Part shown: in pieces, positions 43,473 to 54,200 of the stretch
Layout: every line of letters starts with the position of its first letter
How positions within the stretch are numbered: the stretch's first letter is position 1
Assembly (NCBI RefSeq): GCF_002024805.1
Contig: NZ_CP014337.1
Location: 3,472,001 to 3,536,000 of the forward strand
Length of the DNA stretch: 64,000 nucleotides
Direction: 5' to 3'
Source: Elizabethkingia bruuniana
GTDB lineage: Bacteria; Bacteroidota; Bacteroidia; Flavobacteriales; Weeksellaceae
Program-made: the position numbers and the translations under genes
Notes under the pieces: model-generated
The model's database searches: none
Told to the model about the DNA's origin: nothing
The model's input: only the letters and a program-made list of their open reading frames with translations

Positions 43473-45536
43473 ATGAAAGCGCCAAAGGCAAAAAAGATAG
43501 ATAAAATCCTTAGTAAACACGGCGATCAGCGAATCGACCCATACTATTGGCTAAACGAAAGGGAAAATCCTGAAGTTATTGCATACCTAAACGAAGAAAA
43601 CAAGTACACCTCTGAAATAATGAGAGATACTGAAGATTTTCAAAATTTTCTTTACGAAGAAATGAAATCCCGTTACAAGAAAGACGATTCTTCACTCCCC
43701 TATTTCTTTAATGAATACTGGTACATTGTACGCTATGAAGAAGGTAGAGAATATCCTATTTTCTGCAGAAAGCATCTTACTCTGGAGGCTAATGAAGAAA
43801 TCCTTTTGGATTCTAACATTCTCGCGGAGGGCCTGGACTTCTTTGAAATTGGAAGCCTTAGCGTAAGCGAAGACAACAATATGGTTGCCTATTCTTATGA
43901 TAATCTGAGCAGAAGAATCTACACTATATACTTCAAGAATATTGAAACCGGAGAAATACTGGAGGACAAGATAGAAAACACGACCGGAAAAGCTGTATGG
44001 TCTGCAGACGGACAATATGTTTTCTATATCCGTAAAGATAAAAGCTTACGCGCTTACCAAATACACCGACACAAAATAGGAACAGATTCCAAAGAAGATG
44101 TTCTTGTTTATCATGAAAAGGATGACACATTTGATGTCAATGTATTCAAAACAAAATCGTCTGAATATATTATTATTTCCAGCTCCAGCACAATTTCCGA
44201 CGAAATGCGTTTTGTACCAGCCAACGATATTTTTGCAGAATGGAAAATTATTCAGCCTCGTGAAGCAGATTTGGAATACTCTGTAGAGCATTTTGAAAAT
44301 GATTTTTATATCATAACAAATGTTGATGGCGCCACCAATTTCAAGCTTGTAAAAACACCTGTTGATAAAACAACAAAAGAAAACTGGACAGATATCGTTC
44401 CACACAGAGAAGGAATTTTACTGGAAGGTTTCGAGATTTTTAACAATTATCTTGTAATTGAAGAAAGAGAAAAAGGCCTTCTGAAAATTAATATTCGCAA
44501 CTGGAAAACCGGAGAAACAGAATATTTACCATTCCATGACCCTACTTATACGGCTTATATCAGTATAAATCTTGAATTCAATTCAGAGGTTCTGCGATAC
44601 GGATACACTTCCATGACCCGTCCATCAACTACGTTTGAGTACAACATGAAAACTAAAACCAATAAAATCCTTAAGGAGCAGGAGGTTTTAGGCGGGACAT
44701 TTAAGGCAGAAAACTATATCTCTGAAAGGATATGGGCAACAGCAAGAGACGGACAGAAAGTACCTATTTCTCTTGTTTACCATAAAGACACTTCGAAAAG
44801 CGGGAATACACCACTTTTGTTATACGGATATGGCAGTTATGGCTATACAGTAGATGCTGCATTTTCCAATGTACGTCTTTCGTTACTTGATCGTGGATTC
44901 ATTTATGCAATTGCCCATATACGCGGTGGAGAATACCTGGGCAGAGAATGGTATGAAGACGGAAAAATGCTGCACAAGAAGAATACATTCTATGACTTTA
45001 TAGATGCTGGTAAATTTCTGATTAAAGAAAACTATACCTCTGCGGAACATCTGTACGCAATGGGTGGAAGCGCAGGCGGATTACTAATGGGTGCCATAAT
45101 CAATATGGAACCTAAACTATTTAACGGAATTGTAGCACAGGTACCTTTTGTAGATGTTGTAACTACAATGCTGGACGAGGATATTCCTTTAACTACAGGA
45201 GAATATGATGAATGGGGAAATCCTAATGAAAAGGAATATTACGATTACATGAAATCCTACTCTCCATATGACAATATTGAAGAGAAAGAATATCCAAATA
45301 TTCTGATCACCACTGGTTTCCACGACTCCCAAGTACAATATTGGGAACCTGCAAAGTGGACTGCAAGACTGCGTGAACTGAAAACAGATGATAAGCTTCT
45401 GCTTTTCAAAACAGATATGTCTTCTGGTCATGGCGGCGCTTCAGGGCGCTTTGAATCCCTGAAAGATGATGCATTTGAATATGCGTTTCTTCTTAAACTG
45501 GAGAATAAAACCGAAGTTGAACTTCAAAAAAACTAA
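43473..45536 (+). CDS. ptrB: Oligopeptidase B (S9A family serine peptidase)
   Basis: 687 aa. An N-terminal beta-propeller (about 70-400) starts after DPYYWLNERENPEV, and the C-terminal alpha/beta-hydrolase domain has the nucleophile S533 in GGSAGG, the Asp in FHDSQVQYWE (about 617) and the His in SSGHGG (about 652). It cuts peptides after Arg or Lys. No signal peptide is evident, so it should act in the cytoplasm. The next gene follows by 2 bp. Confidence 0.93.
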   Translation: MKAPKAKKIDKILSKHGDQRIDPYYWLNERENPEVIAYLNEENKYTSEIMRDTEDFQNFLYEEMKSRYKKDDSSLPYFFNEYWYIVRYEEGREYPIFCRKHLTLEANEEILLDSNILAEGLDFFEIGSLSVSEDNNMVAYSYDNLSRRIYTIYFKNIETGEILEDKIENTTGKAVWSADGQYVFYIRKDKSLRAYQIHRHKIGTDSKEDVLVYHEKDDTFDVNVFKTKSSEYIIISSSSTISDEMRFVPANDIFAEWKIIQPREADLEYSVEHFENDFYIITNVDGATNFKLVKTPVDKTTKENWTDIVPHREGILLEGFEIFNNYLVIEEREKGLLKINIRNWKTGETEYLPFHDPTYTAYISINLEFNSEVLRYGYTSMTRPSTTFEYNMKTKTNKILKEQEVLGGTFKAENYISERIWATARDGQKVPISLVYHKDTSKSGNTPLLLYGYGSYGYTVDAAFSNVRLSLLDRGFIYAIAHIRGGEYLGREWYEDGKMLHKKNTFYDFIDAGKFLIKENYTSAEHLYAMGGSAGGLLMGAIINMEPKLFNGIVAQVPFVDVVTTMLDEDIPLTTGEYDEWGNPNEKEYYDYMKSYSPYDNIEEKEYPNILITTGFHDSQVQYWEPAKWTARLRELKTDDKLLLFKTDMSSGHGGASGRFESLKDDAFEYAFLLKLENKTEVELQKN

Positions 45537-45538
45537 AA

Positions 45539-45883
45539 ATGACAGAACAGGAACTATGGAAGAAAGTAGATACTTTTTTCCAGAAGAACTTTGATATGGA
45601 ACCTAATCCTCCGATAGAAACTATTTTGTTCCTTATTGGCATTCAGGAGCTAGGCAGCGGACAACAAAAATATTCTAAAGACGATAAACTAAATCTTATA
45701 CATATTGCTGTTTGCAGATTATTAGAACCTTATGGCTATTACAAATTCAATGGTTATGATGATGGCTGGCCTCAGTACGAGCAACTTCAGGAGGTTCCGG
45801 AATTAAGACCCAATGAGCAAAGCGTTTTAATGAGAAAGTCTATTATTCAGTATTTTATCGACGAAGATCTTTTTGAAGAATAA
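45539..45883 (+). CDS. Conserved small protein of unknown function
   Basis: 114 aa, acidic, no signal peptide or membrane segment. Features include NPPIETILFLIGIQELG (about 23-39) and a C-terminal acidic end (DEDLFEE). I do not recognise a domain. It starts 2 bp after ptrB, so the two are probably translated from one mRNA, and ends before a strong terminator. Confidence 0.75.
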   Translation: MTEQELWKKVDTFFQKNFDMEPNPPIETILFLIGIQELGSGQQKYSKDDKLNLIHIAVCRLLEPYGYYKFNGYDDGWPQYEQLQEVPELRPNEQSVLMRKSIIQYFIDEDLFEE

Positions 45884-45887
45884 ATAA

Positions 45888-45920
45888 AAAACACTGCATT
45901 TTGCAGTGTTTTTTTTGTTT
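45888..45920. terminator. Bidirectional terminator at the ptrB operon end
   Basis: The stem AAAACACTGCA/TGCAGTGTTTT (45888-45898 with 45902-45912) with a 3-nt loop, followed by T8 on the plus strand and with A-rich sequence on the other side. The gene on the right converges. Confidence 0.9.
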
Positions 45921-45935
45921 CATTAAGAGGTAGTA

Positions 45936-46310
45936 TTACATGTTCCTGATCTGGCTTTGATATTCCTTCAGGAATTCCGGTGAAGTCACAGCCCCAACTA
46001 TAGCCAATATGCTGAAAATAGCCCATATAGCTGATAAAATAAGAGCAACAAGCGCTATAAGCTTAGCTGTTTTTACATTACTAAAACTCTGTTGAGTATA
46101 AATACTTGGATTGAGCTTGTATAATGTTGTTGCTTTATTAGCAAGAACAAAACCTATAATAGCACAGATTAAAGCCGGTATTGTTGTAAAAAGTCCACAG
46201 CAGCAACCTGTAAGCAATAAAACAGCTGCAGAGATAGACAATATCAGAGCTGTCTGATCATTTGGCAATTTACCGCCTCCCATAGGATAAATTTCGATGT
46301 TTTCATTCAT
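45936..46310 (-). CDS. Small membrane protein with CCC motif
   Basis: 124 aa. Two hydrophobic regions (about 20-57 and 83-112), the first with the triple cysteine TGCCCGLF near residue 36. The overall pattern resembles DUF4190-like or CCC-motif membrane proteins of Bacteroidota. Function unknown. Often such genes lie before a DUF2752 gene, as here (34 bp upstream on the same strand). Confidence 0.75.
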   Translation of the reverse strand: MNENIEIYPMGGGKLPNDQTALILSISAAVLLLTGCCCGLFTTIPALICAIIGFVLANKATTLYKLNPSIYTQQSFSNVKTAKLIALVALILSAIWAIFSILAIVGAVTSPEFLKEYQSQIRNM

Positions 46311-46343
46311 AAGTTAAATAGTTTGCAAATTAATATTTGGTGC

Positions 46344-46625
46344 TTAAATAAATTTTAAAATATAATTCCCAAGAATCACAATTAAGGTCAACCAGAAAGT
46401 AAAACTCATTAGTCTCAATGTCCAAGTCTTATCTATCCATAAGTGAAGACCTAAAAACAGAAATACACAGACAAGCGGGATAAGGCCAGGGTATATTTGT
46501 AAAGACTTCATCACTTCACCATTCAAAAGATACTCTACACTCCTTTGGAGACCACACCCCGGACAGTCTACTCCGGTATTTTCTTTTATAACACACTGTA
46601 ATTTAGGAATTTTAATGTACAGCAT
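46344..46625 (-). CDS. DUF2752 membrane protein
   Basis: 93 aa with the DUF2752 signature CPGCGLQRSVEYLLNGE (about 22-38) followed by two membrane segments (about 45-62 and 68-90). Function unknown. TAAATTTG on the minus strand (46640-46647) fits a -7 element with a start near 46634, which supports the ATG at 46625. Cotranscribed with the CCC-motif protein. Confidence 0.82.
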   Translation of the reverse strand: MLYIKIPKLQCVIKENTGVDCPGCGLQRSVEYLLNGEVMKSLQIYPGLIPLVCVFLFLGLHLWIDKTWTLRLMSFTFWLTLIVILGNYILKFI

Positions 46626-46843
46626 TTCTCTATTTTTTCCAAATTTAATTTCTTTTAAAGAATTATTTTCAATTCTTTTTCAAAATTTTCACATAATTCT
46701 TAACCACACATGCCATCCAAGCATAATAGATATTGAAATTTATGTTAAAAATGGCCGTTTTAAGAAATTTGAAACATTTTTTTTCAATTTATTTTCTTTT
46801 TATCTCAATTTATTTTTAATTTTAACAAATATTTGAGCAAACA

Positions 46844-48391
46844 ATGAATAACAAGTTCATTCCTATCATATCTGTTTTTATGACGATCTCCCTTATCGTC
46901 TTCGTATCTATGCAGCTATACTGGCTGAAGGAATATTACAGAGCTCTGGAACAGGAGTTCTCTAACAAGGTATATTCTTCCATGGAAAATATCCGTGAAA
47001 AGGTAAATGAAATGGAGGTGGATAAATATTACGCCAACAACAAAACAAATTTTTCGGAAGCTGTAAAAAACTCCAGCGGACAAGCTACCCAACAATACAT
47101 TCAGTCCACTACAGACTCTACTAACAACAAAAGAGTTATTGCATTCTCTAAAAATATTATTGAAAAGAAAGATATTCCGTTGCCAACTCCGGGGGACAAT
47201 GTAGAACTAACTAACCTGTATGGAGATGAAGGACTGATAAAGCTAAAAAATGCTGCGCCAAAGCCACTGACCTCTGAAATGAATCAGGATTTATCCAGCA
47301 ATAATTTCACCCTTAAGCAATTGGTTAAAATTAATGCCAGCAATATGCCTATACAGCAGCGTATCAATACAAAGGAACTAGACAGCCTTATCAAACGCGA
47401 GCTAAGCATGAAGGGCATTAATACCCCGATTGGATTTGCCATTTTAGATAAGAATAACAATCCTACAAAGGTTGCTAATAATAATTTTTTAGCGCAGCCC
47501 GATAAACAAAATTACACATTCGAACTTTTTACTGACAATCAGTATAAAACACTTTATACTTTAGCATTAATTTTCCCAAGCAAAGACTATTCACTTGTAG
47601 AAAATAATTTACCGATGCTTCTGGGAACTATGCTATCACTGCTTACAATTCTAGGGATATACATCATTTCCATCAACTACATGAGCAAGCAGAAGAAAAT
47701 TTCTGAAGTAAAGACTGATTTTATCAATAATATGTCTCATGAGTTCAAGACTCCACTAGCCACTATCTCTGTTGCTACAGACTCTCTGAACAATGATAAA
47801 ATAGCGACCAATCCGGAAAAGGTAAAATATTATTCAAGCCTTATTAAGCAGGAAAACCTGCGTATGAAGAAACAGGTAGAAAATGTACTGAACATGTCCA
47901 AACTGGAGCGTAATGAAATGAAGCTTTTCCTGAAAACAACAAATGTAAGAGAGCTGATAAAGGAAATAACCCGTTCGTTCCGCCTGATTGTTGAACAAAG
48001 AGAAGGTTCCCTTACTGAGGAATTCAAGGCAGAGAGATACAACTTCAAAATTGATGAGTTTCACATTTCAAACGCGCTGGTAAACCTACTTGACAACGCA
48101 AACAAGTACTCCCCTGAAAAGCCTGATATAAGAATAAAAACAAGAAATGAAGGCCACTGGTATGTCATAGAAATTTCTGATAAAGGAATGGGGATGGAAA
48201 CAGAAAACAAGAGCCGGATTTTTGAAAAATTCTTCCGTGAAGAAACCGGAAATATTCACAATGTAAAGGGGCAAGGATTAGGCCTTTCTTATGTTAAAAA
48301 GATTATAGAACTCCATAAAGGACAAATAATTGTAGAATCACAAAAGGAAAAAGGAAGCACCTTTACCATAAAACTTCCGTTAATCGTCTAA
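46844..48391 (+). CDS. Sensor histidine kinase, RprX-like
   Basis: 515 aa. Two membrane segments (about 7-26 and 258-278) enclose a periplasmic sensor domain of about 230 residues with no named fold. The kinase core has the phospho-acceptor H299 in MSHEFKTPLA, the N box NLLDNANKYS, G1 SDKGMGM and G2 KGQGLGLSYV. It resembles RprX of Bacteroides. The cognate regulator follows by 18 bp. The signal is unknown. Confidence 0.92.
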   Translation: MNNKFIPIISVFMTISLIVFVSMQLYWLKEYYRALEQEFSNKVYSSMENIREKVNEMEVDKYYANNKTNFSEAVKNSSGQATQQYIQSTTDSTNNKRVIAFSKNIIEKKDIPLPTPGDNVELTNLYGDEGLIKLKNAAPKPLTSEMNQDLSSNNFTLKQLVKINASNMPIQQRINTKELDSLIKRELSMKGINTPIGFAILDKNNNPTKVANNNFLAQPDKQNYTFELFTDNQYKTLYTLALIFPSKDYSLVENNLPMLLGTMLSLLTILGIYIISINYMSKQKKISEVKTDFINNMSHEFKTPLATISVATDSLNNDKIATNPEKVKYYSSLIKQENLRMKKQVENVLNMSKLERNEMKLFLKTTNVRELIKEITRSFRLIVEQREGSLTEEFKAERYNFKIDEFHISNALVNLLDNANKYSPEKPDIRIKTRNEGHWYVIEISDKGMGMETENKSRIFEKFFREETGNIHNVKGQGLGLSYVKKIIELHKGQIIVESQKEKGSTFTIKLPLIV

Positions 48392-48409
48392 CAACAAAAT
48401 ATTAAAAAA

Positions 48410-49096
48410 ATGAACAACAGAATCTTACTCGTAGAAGACGACCAAAGCTTCGGAGCTGTACTGAAGGATTATTTAACTATTAATAACTTCGATGTAACTC
48501 TGGCTGCCGATGGTGAACAAGGACTAAAAGAATTTACCGAAAATGAATTTGACATCTGCATTACCGATGTAATGATGCCAAAAAAGGATGGATTCTCTTT
48601 AGCAGAAGAAATTAAAAAAATTGATAAAAATATTCCGATCATCTTCCTTACAGCTAAAAACCTGCGTGAGGATATCCTTAAAGGGTACCAAATCGGAGCC
48701 GATGATTATATCACAAAGCCTTTCGATACTGAATTATTGCTTTACAAAATTAAAGCAATCCTTCAGAGAAGCTCTTCTATTGAAGATGAAGAACAGGAAC
48801 AGTTTAAAATTAGTAACATATTCTTCGATTCCATGTTGCGCCAGCTACGTGTAAATGATCAGGAATACAAGCTTTCTCCAAAAGAAAACGAGTTATTAAA
48901 ACTTCTTTGTATCCACAGAAATGATTTTATGCCTCGTGATCTGGCACTAAGAAAAATCTGGAAAAAAGAGAACTATTTTACAGCGAGAAGTATGGACGTT
49001 TACATTGCTAAACTTCGTAAACTCTTGAAAGAAGATGAAGGTTTAGAAATCATTAATGTACACGGTGAAGGATTCAGACTTTTAGTAAAAAACTAA
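48410..49096 (+). CDS. OmpR/PhoB-family response regulator, RprY-like
   Basis: 228 aa. The receiver domain has the acidic pair in LLVEDDQ (about 5-11), the phospho-acceptor D53 in CITDVMMP, T/K positions in FLTAKN and YITKPFD. The C-terminal winged helix (about 130-228) includes RSMDVYIAKLRKLL and VHGEGFRL. It is the partner of the upstream kinase; RprY-type regulators in Bacteroidota control envelope and redox genes. A terminator follows. Confidence 0.94.
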   Translation: MNNRILLVEDDQSFGAVLKDYLTINNFDVTLAADGEQGLKEFTENEFDICITDVMMPKKDGFSLAEEIKKIDKNIPIIFLTAKNLREDILKGYQIGADDYITKPFDTELLLYKIKAILQRSSSIEDEEQEQFKISNIFFDSMLRQLRVNDQEYKLSPKENELLKLLCIHRNDFMPRDLALRKIWKKENYFTARSMDVYIAKLRKLLKEDEGLEIINVHGEGFRLLVKN

Positions 49097-49110
49097 GTAC
49101 TGATTACAAT

Positions 49111-49145
49111 AAAAAAAGGAAGCTGATTGGCTTCCTTTTTTTATT
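49111..49145. terminator. Bidirectional terminator after the RprXY-like pair
   Basis: The stem GGAAGC/GCTTCC (49118-49123 with 49130-49135), flanked by A7 on the left and T-run on the right, lies between convergent genes. Confidence 0.9.
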
Positions 49146-49146
49146 T

Positions 49147-49704
49147 TTATTTTGCTTCCACACAGAAGATTCTGTAAGGAATAAGTATTGCTCCGCTGTA
49201 TACTCTTTTCACCCTTCTTAGATCTTCACTACCACTTTGTTTACTAAAGAAACTACCGGCAAGAATTTTATAGTTAGGTCTAAGGCTACTATCAAGCTCC
49301 GTTCTAAGATCCGGAAAGCTCTGTCTAACCTCATATCTTATCTTATTTGCATCATTACTATTGTTAGTCACAGCCACCTGAATCTTATAACCACTAAGCT
49401 TAGGTCTGTTTCTACAGATATCTGCTGTAGATAGTGTTTTGGTATTGATAACACGAGGCGTACTTGTAACAGTTCTGTCTTCGCTTATTATCGATCCTCC
49501 ACTTGTGTTATTTACAATTTTAGGACCTGCAGGACGATTGCAGCTCTCTTCAGATCTGGTCAACAATTCGTCTATTCTGCTATCCATTTGCGTAGTATAA
49601 ACATTACCGCTCACACTATCTTTCTTGCTGATAATCTTCTGAGCATAAATATTTTGAAAACAAAACAACATCATAACAGCTCCTATCTGAAATATCTTTT
49701 TCAT
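49147..49704 (-). CDS. Secreted SPOR-domain protein
   Basis: 185 aa with a signal peptide (about 1-21, ending NIYAQ). A central unstructured region with a CNRP repeat (about 55-60 and 97-100) leads to a C-terminal SPOR-like domain (about 104-175: GYKIQVAVTNNSNDANKI, and YKILAGSF). SPOR domains bind denuded glycan strands of peptidoglycan. This suggests a cell-wall role, inferred from the fold. Confidence 0.8.
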   Translation of the reverse strand: MKKIFQIGAVMMLFCFQNIYAQKIISKKDSVSGNVYTTQMDSRIDELLTRSEESCNRPAGPKIVNNTSGGSIISEDRTVTSTPRVINTKTLSTADICRNRPKLSGYKIQVAVTNNSNDANKIRYEVRQSFPDLRTELDSSLRPNYKILAGSFFSKQSGSEDLRRVKRVYSGAILIPYRIFCVEAK

Positions 49705-49826
49705 CTATTAATAGTTAATTTATGCAAAAATAAGACTAATTCCTGAAACTAATTTAGAATTGATATAAATTACCGAAAAATGACATTTAGACATATTTTA
49801 GCCCTGTTAATATAGTGTTAAAATAG

Positions 49827-49834
49827 TATTTTTG
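49827..49834 (+). promoter_or_regulatory. -7 promoter element of the alternative complex III operon
   Basis: TATTTTTG fits the -7 consensus 50 bp before the actA ATG. No clear -33 element precedes it, so regulation or a different spacing is possible. Confidence 0.45.
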
Positions 49835-49883
49835 CCGAATTGAATGATATAATATCAAAGATTAACTAATCAAGATTAATTAA

Positions 49884-51254
49884 ATGATTAATTGGAGAAA
49901 GCATTACAAGAAAGGGCTGATTGCAATTGGTATTTTGCTATCAACCAGTGCTCTTTATAACGCACAGGAAGGCGACCCTGCAAAAGGGGCAGAGCTCTTT
50001 AAAACAAATTGTACAGCCTGCCACAAACTTGACTCAAAACTAATTGGGCCACCATTAAAAGGCATTGTAGAAAAGGTAAAAGCAGAAGAAGGTCTAGGAC
50101 GCGACTGGTTCCAAAAGTGGATTAAAGACAACAAAGCTTTAAGAGCTTCCGGTGACAAGTACGCAAACAAAATCTTCGAAGAAAACGGAAAAGTTGAGAT
50201 GCAACAATTCCCGAATCTTTCTGAAAAAGATATCGATGATATCTTAGCCTATACATCCAACCCTCCTGCTGAACCAGCAGCTGATGCAAAGAAAGATGCT
50301 AAGGCTACTGATTCCCCAGACTTAAACGCTGTAAATGCAGCTAAAGCTAGCGAAGGAAATGCTAAAATCGTAATGATTTCACTTTTCGCTATTGCAGGTC
50401 TGTTAATCTGGATCTTATTCAAAATAAGACAACTAGTAAAACTTAACCAATCCGAAGAGATTACTGCTCTTAACGCTACAAGAATTCAGTCTTTCAGCGA
50501 GCTTTATGCAAAATACAAAATTGTAGGACAAGGTGTTGTTGCTCTTTTAGCAATCCTTGCGGCATATGGTGTATGGAACTGGTTAATGTGGATCGGTGTT
50601 TACAAAGGTTACAAGCCTGAGCAACCAATCTACTTCTCTCACAAAATTCACGCAGGAATCAACAAGATCGACTGTCAGCTTTGTCACTCTGGTGCTAAAT
50701 ATGGTAAAGTATCTGAAATCCCTTCACTTAACGTATGTATGAACTGTCACAAAGCTATCCCTGAATACAAAGGTGAATACCTAGAGCCAGGTCACGACAG
50801 AGACTTCTACAACGGGGAGATTAAAAAACTTTATGCTGCAACAGGTTGGGATCCAGCTAAAATGGCATATACAAAAGAAGGGACTCCAGTTGAATGGACA
50901 AGAATCCACAACATGCCGGATTTTGTATACTTCAACCACTCTCAGCACGTTATTGCCGGAGAACAAGCAATTATCAATTCATTCAACAAAAAGCATCCTA
51001 ACGAGCAAATCGATGTAGTATGTAAAGCTTGTCACGGTAAAATCGATACTATGAACGTAGTACAAATGGCTAACGATTTCACTATGGGATGGTGTATCGA
51101 ATGTCACAGAACTACAGAAGTAGATATGGGTAACACTTACAACCAGGCTTACTTTGAAAAGCTTCACGATAAGTTGAAGAAACAATATGGTAGCGGTGCT
51201 AAGATTACTGTAGATGCTATTGGAGGTATCGAATGTGGTAAATGTCATTATTAA
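49884..51254 (+). CDS. actA: Alternative complex III subunit ActA, multiheme cytochrome c
   Basis: 456 aa. A signal peptide or anchor (about 1-27) leads to a mono-heme cytochrome c domain with CTACH (C43-H47), membrane segments near 165-185 and 213-233, and then a multiheme part with five more CxxCH motifs: CQLCH (about 264), CMNCH, CKACH, CIECH and CGKCH, the last just before the stop. Six c-type heme sites in total. ActA passes electrons from the quinol site to a cytochrome acceptor. First gene of the actABCDEF operon. Confidence 0.93.
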   Translation: MINWRKHYKKGLIAIGILLSTSALYNAQEGDPAKGAELFKTNCTACHKLDSKLIGPPLKGIVEKVKAEEGLGRDWFQKWIKDNKALRASGDKYANKIFEENGKVEMQQFPNLSEKDIDDILAYTSNPPAEPAADAKKDAKATDSPDLNAVNAAKASEGNAKIVMISLFAIAGLLIWILFKIRQLVKLNQSEEITALNATRIQSFSELYAKYKIVGQGVVALLAILAAYGVWNWLMWIGVYKGYKPEQPIYFSHKIHAGINKIDCQLCHSGAKYGKVSEIPSLNVCMNCHKAIPEYKGEYLEPGHDRDFYNGEIKKLYAATGWDPAKMAYTKEGTPVEWTRIHNMPDFVYFNHSQHVIAGEQAIINSFNKKHPNEQIDVVCKACHGKIDTMNVVQMANDFTMGWCIECHRTTEVDMGNTYNQAYFEKLHDKLKKQYGSGAKITVDAIGGIECGKCHY

Positions 51255-51275
51255 TAACGAAAACTAGAAGTATCA

Positions 51276-54200
51276 ATGGCTTCAAATAAAATACAATTCA
51301 GAAGTATTCACGAACTAAAAGATCCAACTTTAACAAACAAGTTGGCTCAGAAAGAATTTGCCGAAGAAATTCCGGTAGATGAATTCCTAGGGAATGAGGA
51401 AAAAATGAATGGTTCTTCTACCAGCAGAAGAGATTTCCTAAAACTTTTAGGATTCTCTACAGCAGCAGTAACACTTGCTGCTTGTGAAGCTCCGGTAGTT
51501 AAGACTATTCCTTATGTTGTGAAACCTCACGATATTATCCCGGGTGTACCAAACTACTATGCATCGTCTTATTTTGACGGATTCGATTTTGCTAGTGTAC
51601 TGGTAAAAACAAGAGAAGGGCGTCCAATTAAAATTGAACCAAACCCGGCAGCAGGCAACCTTGGTAAAACAAATGCAAGAGCTCAGGCAAGTGTTCTTTC
51701 TCTTTATGACAATGATAAAATAAAGCAACCAAAAGTTAACGGTAAGGAAGCTACTTTTGATGAAGTAGACAATACTGTATTTAAGGCTTTGGCAGATGCT
51801 CAGGCATCAAACAAGAAAGTAGTATTACTTTCTCACTCAATACCAAGCCCTACTTTCAAAAAACTTTTTGGTGACTTCAAAGCTAAATATCCTAATGCTG
51901 AGTTAGTAACTTACGATGCATTCCCATATGCTGCTGCACTAGATGCAGCTCAGGAAGTATTCGGAAGCAGAAACATCCCAGTTTATGATCTAAGCAAATC
52001 TCAGTTGGTAGTATCTTTCAACGCAGATTTCTTAGGAGATTTCAACGGCGCTAGCTTAGAGACTTCTTATGCAGCAGCAAGAGTTCCTGGAGATAAAATG
52101 TTGAGACACGTACAGATTGAATCTAACATGTCCTTAACAGGAGCAAACGCTGATACAAGAATTAAGCAAAAGCCTTCTCAGCTTTACAAAACTTTAGTAG
52201 AAGTTTATAATGGATTAAATGGTGGTACTTCTGATAAGATTGCTGCTTCTATCGTTAAAGAACTTCAGGCTAAAGGAAGCAATGCAGTAGTATTTGCTGA
52301 TGGTTCTAAAGCGGCACACGTTTTAGCACACTTAATTAACCAAAAATTAGCTTCTAATGCTTTCACTGGTAAGGCTTCTTACCTGAAAGAATTTGACGGA
52401 GCTCGTTATAATGAATTCCTTTCTTGGTTAAACGGTGGTCAGGTAGGTGTTGTTATTACAAATAACATCGATCCTGTATATTCTTCTAACAAAGGCGCTC
52501 AGTTCAAAGCTGCTTTATCAAAAGCAAACTTTGTAGTAGCAATTGCAGATAAAAATAACGAAGTAGCTAAAGCAGCTAAAGTTGTTATCCCTGCAACGCA
52601 CTGGTTAGAATCTTGGGGTGATGTAATGCCTGAAACAGGTGTTTACACTCTAATGCAGCCAACTATCCAAAAGGTTTACAAATCAAGACAAACTGAAGAG
52701 TCTCTTTTAATCTGGACAAACGGAAAAGGAGCTACTAACAATAATTACTACGATTACCTTAAAGCAAACGCTGTATCAATCCTTGGTGGTACTTCATTCA
52801 ACCAGGCATTATACAACGGTTTCAATAATGTAAGTGGTGGTAACAACCTTTCTTATTCAGGAGGTAATGCTTCTCAGGCTGTTTCTGAGTTACAGGCATT
52901 CAAAGCTTCTGATTTAGAATTAGTATTAAACACCAATACTGCGATTGGAGATGGTACACAAGCTAACAACCCTTGGTTGCAAGAATTACCAGATCCTATC
53001 ACAAGAATGTCGTGGGATAACTATTTAACTATTTCTCCTGCTGATGCTAAGAAATTAGGTTTAGATAATGATCTTAATGCCAGAATGCAGTTAGACGGTT
53101 CTATCGTTAACCTTACTGTAAATGGTGTAACATTAAAAGATGTTCCTGTATTCATCCAGCCAGGACAAGCAGAAGGATCTGTTGGTTTAGCCCTTGGATA
53201 TGGTAAAACAGACAATGGTGAAGTAGCTAAAACTGGTATCAATGCTTATCCATTATTCGACGGATCTAACCTTGCTCTTTCAGGTGTTGCACTTGAAAAA
53301 ACAGGTGAAATGCACCAGTTTGCAGGAATGCAGCTTCAAAACACCCTAATGGGACGTTATGAAATCGCAAAAGAAGTTCCGTTACAAACATTCTTACACA
53401 AAGATGTTAACGATTGGAACAAACCATTAGAAATGCACACTTACGGAGGTTCTTTACCAATGGGTAAAATTGACCTTTGGGATAATAATGATGACACTGA
53501 TGGTCCTCACTTCAACCTTTCTGTCGACCTTAACTCATGTACAGGTTGTGGAGCTTGTGTAATTGCTTGTCAGGCAGAAAACAACGTTCCTGTAGTAGGT
53601 AAAGAAGAGATCAGAATGTCTCGTGATATGTACTGGTTAAGAATTGACCGTTACTATTCTTCTAAAGAGAAAATCGAAACTAAAGAAGGTCTTGATAAAG
53701 GACTTAACGTTCCTCAGCTTTACGATATTCTTATCGAACCATCTGAGACTCCGGACGTAATCTTCCAACCGGTAATGTGCCAGCACTGTAACCACGCTCC
53801 ATGTGAAACTGTATGTCCGGTAGCGGCAACATCTCACGGTAAGCAAGGTCAAAACCAAATGGCATACAACAGATGTATTGGTACAAGATATTGTGCAAAC
53901 AACTGTCCTTACAAAGTAAGAAGATTCAACTGGTTCAACTATGCATTAAACGATAAGTTTGATTACAACATGAACAATGACCTTGGCCGTATGGTACTAA
54001 ACCCGGATGTTGTGGTTAGAACCAGAGGGGTAATGGAGAAATGTTCAATGTGTATCCAAATGACTCAGGCATCAATCCTTGAAGCTAAGAAAGACGGCAG
54101 AAGAGTTGCTGATGGAGAATTCCAGACAGCTTGTTCTAAAGCTTGTTCTACAGGAGCTATGCAGTTCGGAGACATGAATGATAACGGATCTCATGTAAGA

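Noticed and set aside
46615-46836. 73-codon plus-strand ORF before the histidine kinase
   Set aside because: Phe/Leu/Asn-rich translation of an AT-rich promoter region, overlapping the start of the DUF2752 gene; no protein-like pattern.
51447-51728. 93-codon ORF antisense to actB
   Set aside because: Lies wholly within the conserved actB frame; Cys/Phe/Ser-rich shadow translation.
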